From Sialis fuliginosa (lineage: Eukaryota; Arthropoda; Insecta; Megaloptera; Sialidae): a stretch of 64,000 bases of DNA. Both the position numbers and the translations under genes were made by a program. Positions 45,001 to 56,339 of the stretch are shown here, in pieces. The notes beneath the pieces were generated by a model. It made no database searches. It was not told where the DNA came from and worked only from the letters and a program-made list of their open reading frames with translations. The first letter of the stretch is position 1. Each line of letters starts with the position of its first letter. The stretch is taken from positions 1,736,001-1,800,000 of the forward strand of contig OY540815.1 of assembly GCA_961205875.1 (NCBI GenBank), given 5' to 3'.

Positions 45001-45479
45001 TAGATTCTTTACAGTAACGTGTGTATTTGTAATCAGTTCTTTAGATATGAATATAATAGATGCTTATGTATTTTGTGCCGATTGTTGAAAATATTATGAA
45101 CCACTGCAGTAAGACTTTCACGTGCCCCTCACGTCTCTAGCGTTTCTCGCAATCAACGTGTGGATGCTTTTGTTTAATTTGGAACAATTTGGTAATTTAG
45201 ATGAGTGAACTTTTGTAATTTGTGAGTATGCTCCCTTGTGTTCTCTTCTCCTAAGGCTGTTAACTTTAAATATCTTTAAAGGAGAACCCGAAGTTAATTG
45301 TAAATGGAATTTATGGTTTTTGTATGTGTCTGATGAAAAATCTTCTCGTTTAGATAAATTGCACATAAATATAGTGTAATAATATTGGAAACAAGTTTAA
45401 AATCAACTAGTGATTATTTTTAAATATATAATAAATTATTTTCAACTTAATTAGAATAAGTTATAATTAAAACAAAATT
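45001..45479. other. Unassigned stretch
   Basis: An 82-codon minus-strand frame (45118..45366) has a polar, unremarkable product. Not called as a gene. Confidence 0.35.
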
Positions 45480-45870
45480 AACGGTATGAAGAACCATACA
45501 TGACTTCCATGTTCTATAGTACGAGTATCTTTCTAAATCATTTTTAATATACATATACAAAAAATATTTTTTGGAATTTGTTAGAAATAAAACTCACCTT
45601 TGTATTATGAATATTAATTTTCTAATATCCTAATGTCAATAATATAATACACATTTGTAGAATAACTAATCTGTCAATTTTAATTTAAATGCATAATTTT
45701 CACCCCTTCAATGGCTGTTAAGGCACGTATAAAAATAAGTGTCCCTTAGGTTCAAATGAACTACAACGTGTACCAAGTTTTATCAAAATTGGTGAGATAA
45801 TACTCGCAACGTTCACTTTTTAGACGATAATAGGTACACAATTTTGAATATTTCTAAAATCCGATTACAC
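45480..45870 (+). mobile_element. ACTTCCATGTTCT-family element, right-truncated
   Basis: Starts CGGTATGAAGAACCATACAT and ACTTCCATGTTCTATAG and matches 49000..49500 through CACCCCTTCAATGGCTGTT and GAGATAATACTCGCAACGTT. It stops where the 45.9-kb repeats begin. Confidence 0.65.
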
Positions 45871-45889
45871 AGATCTACAAAAAAGATCT

Positions 45890-46200
45890 ATACTGGGGTA
45901 CAGATCCAACTTCTTTTGTATTTTTTCCGCTGAACACGAATCCGTCGACATAATTGGGGGTTGATGAACAAAATCACGAGAAAACCCAAAAAAAAACGAT
46001 AAAAACCATAACATAGGTCTAAAAAAAAAGTGGTGTGCGGTGGGGTACAGACCCAACTTTTCTTTTGTATTTTTTCCCGCTGAACACGAATCCGTCGTCA
46101 TAATTGGGGATTGATGAACAAAATCACGAGAAACCGGTAAATATCTGTTTTTTGGGTTTTCTCGTGATTTTGTTCTTCAACCCCATTTATGACGACGGAT
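45890..46200. repeat. Two direct and one inverted copy of a 90-bp unit
   Basis: CCGCTGAACACGAATCCGTC with ATTGATGAACAAAATCACGAG-type continuation occurs near 45926 and 46078. The mirror (TCTCGTGATTTTGTTC, GACGACGGAT) follows at 46158..46200. The direct copies are about 146 bp apart. They produce a repeated minus-strand reading, DSCSA.K..K..LDLYP, in the 78-codon frame 45865..46101, which is not evidence of a gene. Confidence 0.7.
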
Positions 46201-46329
46201 GCTAACAATTATATATTTTGAAATATATTAATTGAAAATTGAAATATAAAGAAATATTTCACTTCCAAGAAAGGTAAAATATCGAAATTAATTATTATGA
46301 TTGTTGCCTTCTTACTAACCTATTTATTT

Positions 46330-46625
46330 ATTTATTTCCTGAATTTCATAAAAATTATAAGACAAGACCTGGTGTCTCTTGGAAGTTTGAAAATATAATT
46401 TCACACGATTTTCTCAATAACTACTAAACGGATTTTATTCCAGTTTTCACTAAGGATAGGTTATATTTAGGTGTATAATTTTTGTATATTTTGTGTAAAT
46501 TTCATGAAGTTGGAAAAAAAACAATTCACGGTGAATTGTATCTTGTGGGCATGTTGGGTGGGCAAGAATACTTTATGTTTAATTGAATCCTCGGGTAACA
46601 CCGGATCTAATGCGCTAGTATAAAA
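46330..46625 (+). repeat. Tail-like fragment ending GGGTAACACCGG
   Basis: AACTACTAAACGGATTTTAT, GGGCATGTTGGGTGGGC, CGGGTAACACCGGATCTAAT and GCGCTAGTATAA follow the order I know from insect repeat tails (conserved ...CGGGTAACGCCGGGT...CTAGT). A mirror-image relative lies at 51650..51760. Class not certain. Confidence 0.5.
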
Positions 46626-47203
46626 TATATAATATAAATAAATTCATATATATCTAAGCAAATATTAAAAAAAAAATTCGTATACATTTTACTATGGTAT
46701 GTAGGTACCTACCTTTCATCATTTTCTTATTTTTACGGTAGTTATTTTTCTGGCTGAGTTACTTTTATGCCTTTGGCTATATTCATATTATCGTACATCT
46801 TCTTTTACATGTTATGAACGTTGACTTTGTGTTTTAATCTAGTTTCATGTATTTTTATAGCTAAAACGTTAAACTTCTCTTACGTATTTCGTTATTAAAA
46901 TTATTAAAGCTTTTCATTCTCTTTGTGAAATATATTAAATATGAATACGAGACACATTTTTATTAAAATAATGGCTTTTCAAAAATAATACGTTGTTCTT
47001 TCATATTAAATACACAAATTAAAAATTATAAGAGAACTTATTGTTTTAATTACTTTTATAAGTTTATCTTTTTAACAACTATAAATATTGCGTAGATTTA
47101 TAGAGAATTAAATATTATATAAAGTTCAGAAGCAAGACAACAAATACAAGATGATTATATTAATTGCGAACATATAATTGGTTAAATATTTGAATTACTA
47201 CTA
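46626..47203. other. Unassigned AT-rich stretch
   Basis: I see nothing I can support. Confidence 0.4.
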
Positions 47204-47823
47204 GTCGAAGCAATCTAGAATTTGAGTTCGAAATCGGAGAGGGCAGGATGAAACTTTGAGGGTAGTTGGGGCCATTTAAAAAAGTTTAAATTCAAGTTTT
47301 AGACTTCATCCCCCGGGAGGTTTTTCCGCCATCTTGGATTTAGGGATGCATTCGTTTTTCGCGATTTGCGGCTTAACAACGCACTTTGTCAAAAAGTATC
47401 ATTGTAGGACATTTTCGTTCATGTTTAGTGCGCTCTAAAATATGCTAACACGTTCACTGTCGACTTCAAACTGAATTATCAGTCTCAAAAATTTTCCAAA
47501 AAAGCAGGTGCATCGTGAAAACGGCAGATTATTATTTCAAGCCCGTAATTGCTTAAATAATGGATTAATTAGTTCTTTAATAAACAAAGTTCGATAGGGA
47601 ATTTTATTATCTACAATAAATAACTGATGATACTTTTTGACAAAGTGCGTTGTTAAGCCGCAAATCGCGAAAAACGAATGCATCCCTAAATTCAAGATAG
47701 CGGAAAAACCTCCCGGGGGATGAGGTCTAATATTTGGATTTAAATTTTTTTTAATGGGCCCTAACTACCCTCAAAGTTTCATCCTGTCCTCTCCAATTCC
47801 GAACTTGGATAGATTGCTTGGAC
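47204..47823. mobile_element. TA-flanked foldback element, 200-bp arms
   Basis: TA then GTCGAAGCAATCTAGAATTT at the left, mirrored by ATAGATTGCTTGGAC then TA. The arms match for about 200 bp (GGATGAAACTTTGAGGGTAG, CATCCCCCGGGAGGTTTTTC, CGCGATTTGCGGCTTAACAA). The centre, about 215 bp, is unique. No frame. Confidence 0.8.
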
Positions 47824-48099
47824 TATACAGATAAATATGATAATGATAATGGTTATTAATACGTAACTGAAAGAACGCACACATTAATAAAAAACAAGCC
47901 GTGAAGTGGGTTTGCACCAACTTCTCAGCATGATATGACTAATTATTTATCAATACTTGAATACTGATTATTATTTATTGTTTTTTTACTATTATAAAAA
48001 ACTATAAGATGTTATTTGAAAAACTCTATAAAAATATTAAATATTTCAAAGTATCAATTGCTACTAAAATAAATTAGATTGGATACATATTTTTTAAGA
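47824..48099. other. Unassigned short stretch
   Basis: I see nothing I can support. Confidence 0.4.
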
Positions 48100-48400
48100 A
48101 ATTCTGAAATCTACTTTTTTGCAGTCTTTTTGTCCAAACAAAAAAACGGCTAGACCAAATTCAATGAAATTTTTTTTATACCATATTAATATCAAGACGC
48201 TTCGATTGGCAATAAAGTCAATATCATTTTTGATTAGCGAGATTTCATGCAGAAAAAATAGCCACGCACAAAATATCTTTTTGAAAATAGTGTAAACATA
48301 CTGTAGTGACCTTGAAAAATAATAATATGTTGAAATTTTTGATTTATATTTTCGGACCCATTAAAATAATATTCCAATTCTGGGAAGTTAATAAAATAAC
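48100..48400 (-). repeat. Dispersed repeat, minus-strand relative of 4655..4980
   Basis: GTGACCTTGAAAAATAATAA, ATATTTTCGGACCC and ATATCAAGACGCTTCG mirror the 4.7-kb copy. Confidence 0.6.
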
Positions 48401-48445
48401 AAGAACCCCTTTCAATCTAAGACCTTTATAATGATACATAGTTAG

Positions 48446-48844
48446 AGACCATCCATAAATTATGTCACACAAGTTTCAAAATAATAAGTAGGTACTGAAA
48501 ATCAACGAAAAAAAAACAAAATAAATATTGTTTCATTGTCCTTGACTGTAAATATTATTTTTATTTATATATAAAATTTTTTCGTTTATCAATAAAAATT
48601 ATATGAAATTTTACCAAGCACGTTTTAAAATTTCCCAATAATTCTTCACCGATCTCGAGTAATTAACAACATAATAATTTTTTCTCAAATTATTGCACTT
48701 AGAATTCATATAAAATTCATTGTTTTGATTTTTAGATGTGATATCATTAAGCTTGTGACTCCTGCCCACCCCCCTTGTTACACCATGTCACACTTTGTAG
48801 ACCCCCCCTCCCCTCAACGTGTGACAAAATTTATTAATGGCCCC
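48446..48844. mobile_element. TIR element (GACCATCCATAAATTATGTC ends)
   Basis: The left end is mirrored by GTGTGACAAAATTTATTAAT and GGCCCC near 48844. The right part has C-rich tracts (CCCACCCCCC, GACCCCCCCTCCCC) as in the 18234..18527 cousin. Non-coding. Confidence 0.7.
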
Positions 48845-48920
48845 GTATCTCTTTTGAAATACGTGATCACGGCAATATAACTGTCATCAGAATTTCCTTA
48901 TTCTCTGAAAATTATAAATA

Positions 48921-50406
48921 GAGTAATCCGATAATTTTTGACATACCTTTTTTATTATTATACTTAATTGCAAAGATAAGGCTAAAAAATAAAAAATATC
49001 GGTATGGAGAACCATACATGACTTCCATGTTCTTTCTATCTTTTTAAATAATTTTTAAATATAATTTTTTTTAAATATTTTAATTATATAACCTACAACT
49101 ATGAATATAAATTTCGTAATACATAATAACATATACAGCTGTTATTGCCATTTATATATATATAAATATAATCTAATTTCATAATGTCAAAAACATAAAA
49201 CACATTCGTAGAACAACTAATTTGACAATCTGAATTTAGTTGCATTTGTTTCCAAGGCAACATAAATTAATGACGAATTAATTAGTATTTAAAATTCAAA
49301 TTTTAAGGGTGTTTTTCACCCATTCAATGGCTGTTTTGGCACGTACAAATAATAAACGTCCCTTAGATTCAATTGAACTACAAATGAATCAAGTCTTATC
49401 AAAATTAGTGAGATAATACTCGCAACGTTCATTTTTTAGACGAAAAAAGTTACAAAATTTCGAATATTTCCAAACCCTCTTATCCGATTAGCACTAAAAT
49501 CAATAGGTCTGGAGTACTCACTGATACAAACATTTTCCCCAAAAATAACTCAAATCGGTGCATTTTTACAGTAGTTATCGTGAACGAAAGAAAATTCTAC
49601 ATCCGCAGAGACACACAGACACACGCACAGCCGCCATGCGGAAATTAACTTTTCTTTAAGTTTTGAAGTTAGTACAATCAGAATTTGTCATTTTCTCGGA
49701 CATTACTTTCATTTCTTTCAGAACATGGAAGTAATAGCATTGAACAATTTGTTTTTTTAATTCCTCAGTTTTAAATTATTCAATAATAAAACTCGTAAAA
49801 ATCAGCTCGCATTTAAAACGCGACGTGATTGATTGAAACATTTGTGACGTCATAATTCATTTTCTGTCCAGCTGTGAACGTTGTTTGTATACAAAGTTTC
49901 AACGCGTGAGTTATAAAAACTATATGTATAGAAGAATACTAAAAATGAGTCGAAATCCTCAAATTCGGGAGTGTTACCCTTAAAAAGCCGTCATCTCTCG
50001 AGTATATTATTATTGTACATATTGCAACTATATAGAATAACCTAACTTTTAATTTTTTCCTTAGTTTCCTTCTGACATAGTTATAAATCTTTTTCCAGGA
50101 GTTTTGTGAGTTGAATTATTACAATAAGGTACGAAACAATATTTATAATTTATTATTTTTCGTGCAATTTCCATGTTAATCGTTGACAATTGTATATTTA
50201 AGCACTGACTGCATTTCAATACTGAATTATGACGTACCTACGCAACAATAAATTAAAAGCGTTTGAAAAGTAAATTTTTTAGATTTAATATTTTGTGGTC
50301 GGGATAAACATTTGGAGTATGAAAAAATTTTCTACAACGTTTTATTTTTACCTCGAGATTACATTAAACAGGTTTTTAGAGGTTTTCATTTTTGACCGGA
50401 TTACTC
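48921..50406. mobile_element. TA-flanked miniature element, copy 2 (interrupted)
   Basis: TA then GAGTAATCCGATAATTTTTG at the left and GACCGGATTACTC then TA at the right. It matches 9337..10257 but lacks the palindromic insert of that copy: the sequence TATTTAAGCACTGACTGCAT near 50195 is the empty site. It contains instead a 740-bp insertion of the ACTTCCATGTTCT family. Confidence 0.8.
48995..49740. mobile_element. ACTTCCATGTTCT-family element, full copy, nested
   Basis: Inverted ends ACTTCCATGTTCTTTCTATC and TTTCAGAACATGGAAGTAAT. The left outer edge adds a small hairpin (GTATGGAGAACCATAC). The 9.3-kb relative of the host runs without a break from GGCTAGAAAAATAATAATAG to CATTGATTTTTTA, giving the empty site. 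Target duplication could not be fixed exactly. No transposase. Confidence 0.75.
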
Positions 50407-51050
50407 TATTCAATATTGATTCGAAAATATAATTATAATACATTCTGATTTTATTACCACATAAATAAATTTTGCAATTTATCCATACATAAAAATTTTA
50501 AATTATCTCATCATAAACAAAACAATGTTACCATTATATTAAATGAATTTACTTCTTTATAGAAGTAAATATAATCATCTTTTTCAAAAATCGATGTTGT
50601 AAACAAATTGAAATCAGTATTTCCTTGATTGAAATCTTTCCTTTACATTTTATATAAAACGGAAATCAGAAATTTTCACAGATTTTTCCAACGAAATTCC
50701 GATCAAAAGAAAACACGTGATATTTCGAAACTTCTGTGTAAATGTGCGTGTGTAAAAGAAAATATTTATTTGAATTGAATGAATTTTATTGAATTGTATT
50801 TTTCCATCAGAGATTTTCTTCGAATCACCTGGAAATTATTTATTTTTATTAGTGATTCTTTATACATTTAATAATATATATTATTATTATATGACTTATT
50901 AACTATTTACACTAGTATTTTATCTTGAACTCCAAATTTTATTACACAGATTATTATACAAAATTCATATTTACAAAATCAAAAAATTTATACCCGGGCC
51001 GGTTATGATTATTATCCGGTCCTGTCTTCATATTCGGGTGTCCGTACAAA
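50407..51050. other. Unassigned AT-rich stretch
   Basis: I see nothing I can support. Confidence 0.4.
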
Positions 51051-51617
51051 TTAAAATATTAACGGAACGGCCCCTATATCTGTTCATTGTAACCAAAAAG
51101 TAATGTAGCCGCAAACTCAGCATTGACAATGAATATGTAGGTTATGCTTAATGCATTTTAATTTTCACGTTTTTCTGAAAATACTACTTTTCTCTCAATT
51201 TTTCCGTTTTTCCTGTATATTATAATTTCTTTTAATAGCTGCCAAATTTTTAAAGAATTTTTAAATTAATTTATAAATTCCATCTCCGTAGAAAATCGAT
51301 TAAACTTAAAAATTTGTTAAATAAAAAAAAATCGATTTTCTGCGGAGATGAAAATTATTTTATTTAAAAAACTAGTTGTCTTTAAAAATTTGCTAACTAC
51401 CAGAGAGAGTCATAATATACAGAAAAACAAGAAGAATTGAGATAAAAGTAGTATTTTCTGAAAAACGTGAAAATTGCTATTTAAAATACATTTTTAAAAT
51501 GCATTGAAAATACTGAAAATAGCCTAAATATTAATTGGCAACGTTGAGTTTGCGGCTACTTTATTTTTTGGTTACAGTGAACAGATTTAGGGGGTACCCC
51601 GTTAATATTTCAATTTG
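51051..51617. mobile_element. Foldback element, arms of about 250-280 bp
   Basis: AATATTAACGGAACGGCCCC, ATGTAGCCGCAAACTCA, TTCACGTTTTTCTGAAAATA and ATCTCCGTAGAAAATCGATT in the left arm have mirrors in the right arm up to CCCCGTTAATATT. The arms meet near 51315 with only a short spacer. No frame. Confidence 0.75.
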
Positions 51618-51639
51618 AACACACCATACTGCATATAGA

Positions 51640-51760
51640 TAGTTTTATACTATAATGGACCCGGTGTTACTCAGGTTAATATCCACAAAATCAAAGGGAC
51701 TTAAAATATTCAACATGCCCACCACACACGGTTCACAACATGAAATTAAATAAAACATCC
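51640..51760 (-). repeat. Mirror-image relative of the 46.5-kb tail fragment
   Basis: GGACCCGGTGTTACTCAGGT and CAACATGCCCACC correspond on the minus strand to 46540..46610. Confidence 0.5.
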
Positions 51761-52702
51761 AAGATAAAATCACAATAGTAGGTATAATAAATTATTGTAA
51801 AAATCTGTTACTTGCACCAATGAGTTACAAAAAGTGGCGGCATGGGTATTTCAAAATGCACCATTGACACATCGTTAAAGATCAAAGGTTACTACAACAT
51901 TTCTAACTGTCTCCATGTTAAATTTTCCATAGCTTAATCGACTTGAAATACACTGTATAGAGATAATAACTGAAAAAATTGCTATACATATCAATATAAC
52001 ATACTACATTCTTTTGAAATCTGCAGTCATAAATAAATAATAACTTAAAATTATAAAATCATGTTAACAACATACACAAATTAATTAACATTTAATGTTT
52101 ATTACACTATCTCACATAGAAATTAATAAATTACTATTTAAGTATTTGAACTAAATTAGCCAAACATATTTATAACTAGCTATAAAAAAATAAAATCATG
52201 TCACATTCCTATTAGGGCGTACACAAAAAATTAAACTATGATGTATATTTATTAAGACATGCCATCTACTAAGATGTAATATATTTGGCCTTGAAAATTT
52301 AAATCTCTCGATCAGATTTTATGCATAATTTTATTATTTTTATAGCTGTAATGTATGTTATTACAGAAATTAATATTTATATTTCATCTTGTATACATAT
52401 AATGACAAGAGATGTGGCTGGAAACAGGTGTAGATACTTGATCTATTGGAATCTTCAGTGTTTTGGCATTTAATAGATTTTGTTGATAAAATATTTATTT
52501 CGTAATTTATATGATAGAATATTTTTTGTTTGATGTATTTTTATATAAACACCGTCATTAGTTTTAATTAATTTTCTACTTTAAAGGGATTTTTTGTGTA
52601 AATGTTTGTTTTACTTTGAAGTGTTGAAATAATGATGGGGTGTATATTACACATACATAAAAATATCTCCATAACAATTTATCTAATAAAAGATACTATA
52701 TA
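51761..52702. other. Unassigned AT-rich stretch
   Basis: I see nothing I can support. Confidence 0.4.
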
Positions 52703-53835
52703 CAGTAAAACTTCGTTATTACGCAAGCAGATCGGATCAAAAACGCGTAGGCGGGAAATAAATTAAAAAAGTAAATATTTTTTCTAATAATATGTGACGG
52801 AAAAAACAGTTTTTTATGTATTTTTTCAAAGCATATATATTTGAAAATATGTATAAATCTAAGTTGAAAATTGCCTGACTTAGTCAATTTAGTGAGACCA
52901 GGAAGCGTGGCCGGTTATGACCCGCAGAAAATTTAAACGCGTTTTTTTCGAAACGACTTTTTGACCTGGTTTCAGCGATTCCTCAGACTAATGAACCGAT
53001 TAAAAAAAAAATTCTCAAAATTTTTGTAATCACAGTGATTTAGTCTGTGATTTTTTAAATTTTGATATTTACTATTTTTTAAAAGCGCTTGAATTAAAAA
53101 AGGTGTTAAAAATAAAAAAAAAACTGTCGCTATTTTGTGGAAAATTTCAATTAAAAAAACGGCTACGCACAACTATAGCTACATCCATATAGATATTGAT
53201 AAAAAAAAAAAATCCGATAATCCATCCCGAAATTTCGATGGAACCATGGAGAAAAATATTTTTTTTGGTCGTCATATTTTTGTAAATTTTTAATATTTTT
53301 CAATACAATATTTACAGTATTTAATAAGTTGAATATATAGTTAATAAAATGTCCTTCACCCGATCCTAAAATATTTAGTAATACCTGTGAAAAAAATTCT
53401 CAAACATTGACAATTTTTCTACCCGTTATAGTGACTTTCCCCTTTAAATGTATATAATTTAATTATAATATATGACGATTTTTAAGAATAGAACGGAGGT
53501 TAACCAAGAAATTCCAAGAGTCTTCGCTAAATCTTTTTGTTTCAATACTTTATTTTCGTCACATTTTAGTAAAATCACCGTTTTTTCCGCTAGAGTTTGG
53601 AATGGTAAACACTTATACAACAAATGTTGCGAAGTTGATTTGAAGAATTTTGACAAAAGGTATTCGTCATTACAAAAGGTGTTAACAAACTTTTGTGTGT
53701 TATGAACGGAATCTGTGAGCATTAAAAACGGGGTTATTTGTATATTTATTTATATGTCAAGGTCGGGACCTTGGCAAAAGCGTGTAATAGACGGGATAGC
53801 ACTATAAAAGAAAGCGTTATATTGAAAGTTCACTG
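52703..53835 (-). mobile_element. pogo/Tigger-like element, internally deleted
   Basis: TA then CAGTAAAACTTCGTTATTAC at the left, mirrored imperfectly by AGCGTTATATTGAAAGTTCACTG then TA at the right. Read from the right end, a minus-strand frame (53722..53459) carries a block resembling the N-terminal helix-turn-helix of pogo-type transposases. At 1.13 kb it is about half the length of typical autonomous relatives; the catalytic DDE region was not found. Confidence 0.75.
53459..53722 (-). pseudogene. Remnant of a pogo-type transposase DNA-binding domain
   Basis: The 87-codon product ends with the block TLAEKTVILLKCDENKVLKQ followed by KDLAKTLGIS. This follows the CENP-B/pogo N-terminal helix-turn-helix pattern (LTLEEKVEIL-K---E--KKQKDLAKEFGIS-STLS) at residues about 43-75. 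After it the expected STVS-type helix is altered to WLTSVLF and the frame stops within 15 residues. The first 40 residues match nothing I know. It starts about 110 bp inside the right terminal repeat, where a transposase start is expected. Domain recognition is from memory; a LINE or host origin is unlikely given the flanking TIRs. Confidence 0.6.
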
Positions 53836-53959
53836 TAATTACTTGTGATGCCATACTTATTTTTCAAATGAAAAACTTTAAATTAGTTCCAAATCGAATG
53901 TTTCAGGAATTTATTTTACAATTTTAAATTTATCGACTCTCGGTACATATGAAATACAC

Positions 53960-54627
53960 TAGAGCTGGGCGCGTGAGTAATTTTTACTCACGATAACGCA
54001 CGCTCACGAGAGAAATTTTTTAGTCACGCCCGCTCACTCACGGTTACAAAAAAAGTACTTACGATCACGCACGCTCACGACTTCTATTTTTTTACTCACG
54101 CCCGATCACGCACGGCGGGTCACACTCGTGACCCGATTTAATCTAATTGTGGTAAATTAAATTTTGAAATGATGAAAATTAATGTTTTTACGTGCAATAT
54201 ATTGTGTAGTATATTTTATATTCATATTATTTTCTTACATTCTAGTACAGTAATAACAAACAAAACAATAAGAAAATAAAGCTACAATGCATTTTTAAAT
54301 CTTTTTTTGGTGTTCTGATATAGTTGTCAATACTGACCATGTGAAAGTGCTTCTAAAATAACATTTATTTTTTATATTATATTTTTTAATGCCAAAATTC
54401 GTTTTAAAACATTATTATATTTATGCATTATTAGTTCAGATATTAAAAAAAAGATCAAATAAGTTTATAAAAAAAGTATATTCACGGACGAGAAAAATGT
54501 ACTCACGCACGGTTGTTTTAATTTGACTCACGATCACGCCCGCTCACGATTCAAGATTTGAAAATCACTCACGCTCACGTGGGTCACGGTCGTAACCCGA
54601 AAAATTCACGGCCCGCACCCAGCTCTA
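53960..54627. mobile_element. hAT-like element with dense TCACG subterminal repeats
   Basis: The ends TAGAGCTGGGCGCGTGAG and CCGCACCCAGCTCTA are mirrored. Flanks AAATACAC and GAATACAT match 6 of 8. For about 140 bp inside each end the sequence is built of CGCTCACGATCACG-like words, more than 15 TCACG units in total, in the same strand sense at both ends. CGGGTCACACTCGTGACCCG (54117..54136) is a perfect short hairpin. The centre is AT-rich and non-coding. Confidence 0.7.
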
Positions 54628-54764
54628 GAATACATATTATAATGACATAGAAACAGTAGTAGAATAAGGAATTGAGGAGGCGGTTTGCCCTAGGGTGCAG
54701 ACATGGTAAAGGAAATTTTATCAATGTTTGAAATATATTCGAAATAAAATAAAAATAAAAAAAC

Positions 54765-56013
54765 GGTCAAGACATACACGGGTGTATGCCATAAGGTAAA
54801 GGTGGCCAAACCATGGCGCATGCGCCAAACGTGGCGCATTAGATGATTACAAGTGCGCATTGCATCCTTGCGCCTACTTATTCTTTTGAAGTTGACGCCA
54901 TAACTGAATTCATCTTCATGGTACATAACACCAAAGTGTTCTCAGTTCAATTTAGCCTTTTTTAGAGCCTTCTTACTAATCAGTTCGTTCTATTTTTTGA
55001 CAGTTTCCTAGCTAACTATTATTTCCAAGCCATGCTTACAGTTTGGCAGAGCAAGAGCATTAAACAGACGTGAATTCAGAGAATAATGTGAATTGTTAGA
55101 TTTGAAATAAGAGAAAATTTGCAAAAAGTTATAACCATGAACGTAAGAAGGTAGAAAACATGCTTGAGTTACATGGCGCATCTAAACTGGTCTTCGAAAA
55201 TAATTGGCACATGGTATGCAAAAGGTTGACCACCCCTGCCATAAGGGTTTCGAAGTACGTACTATATGGACTGTTTGGAGCCACTGGTGCATTTTTTAGT
55301 TAGAAAAAATATAAAAATAAGGTCATATTCTATAAGCTGATATCTACATTTATGAAAATAAAAATTAAAAATTCTATAACGCCTCCCTATTATTCCAAAA
55401 TTTAAAATGGTATTGTTGATTTTAGTATTTGTCGTTGGTAGTCCCACCAAAGCTTCTTTACCATTTTTTTTCAGAGTTTTTGAGCCAATAGTTACTGAGA
55501 GGGGAGATGAGAAAATAAAATACTGCTTGGAGCCCCCTGCAGGTGCCATTTTTAATTTACAAAAAAAAAATCAAATTCTACTGATTGCGATCTTCATTTT
55601 AACACCCCACACGCCTTGGTATATATATTATTTATTTTTGGATTTGCTTTAAAGCCCCCTGCAAACGTCATTTTTGATTTATAAAAAAATAAGGAAGAGT
55701 GTCAAATTCCACTGGTTCGGTTATACATTTTGACGTGCCACATGCCTTGGTATTTGGTATAAAAATATATATTTATTGCCTAGTCTTAGTTCCTTAGCAC
55801 TCCCCCCCACCTGAAAAAATTTTTTTTCAAAAAAATTGTACATCTTTAACATTTAACATTTTATATGTTCAGTAAAAAAATTCTAGTTTATATACCTACA
55901 TAGTTCACGAGATATTTCGCATTGACTGAAAATGACATACGAAACATGGATACTTGGACACACGGACAGACGACAAAGTGAGGTTAATAGGGTTTCTTTG
56001 GAACCCTAAAAAA
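54765..56013 (+). repeat. Family E repeat, copy 3, split by a hAT element
   Basis: GGTCAAGACATACACGGGTG starts the copy at 54766. After the 442-bp insertion it resumes with TTTCGAAGTACGTACTATAT and ends GGTTTCTTTGGAACCCTAAA. It contains one long module (TTAGTATTTGTCGTTGGTAG at 55422). The other two copies run unbroken across the insertion point. Confidence 0.75.
54797..55238. mobile_element. hAT miniature element with perfect 8-bp duplication
   Basis: The left end TAAAGGTGGCCAAACC and the right end GGTTGACCACCCCTG (mirror CAGGGGTGGTCAACC) match the hAT pattern CAGGGGTGGCCAACC. CCATAAGG flanks at 54789..54796 and 55239..55246. Copies of the host at 13962 and 19641 show a single CCATAAGG. The interior has GGCGCATGCGCC and ATGGCGCAT words near both ends. 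A 78-codon minus-strand frame crossing the left edge has no motif. Confidence 0.9.
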
Positions 56014-56206
56014 CTACTGCTACCATAATACTATACCTACATGAACAATTTCATATAAATTTATTCAAAACAATGCACAATGTTTCTATGTGTATGGTAA
56101 ATTCTTGTCTGAATTGAATTGAAATTCAATTTCATAAATGTCCATAATACAAGTACATCGCCAGTTTCACACCTGATGCAGATATTTCCATATCTAACCT
56201 GTACCC
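56014..56206. other. Short unassigned stretch
   Basis: I see nothing I can support. Confidence 0.4.
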
Positions 56207-56339
56207 GTATGCATGTATATAAGATCAGGCAAGCGTTGCAGCGCCAAGGTCATTTGCATGACAAACCAACCGCTGATAGCTCGTTGCAAAGTCGAGCGGA
56301 GTTATAAATGCTAAACCGCCTTGATCTTATATACATACA
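56207..56339. mobile_element. 133-bp TIR unit (GTATATAAGATCA ends)
   Basis: TATGCATGTATATAAGATCA is mirrored by TGATCTTATATACATAC. The centre is GC-richer (AGCGTTGCAGCGCCAAGG). It directly abuts the next element. It may be a separate miniature element or an outer part of the neighbour. Confidence 0.5.
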
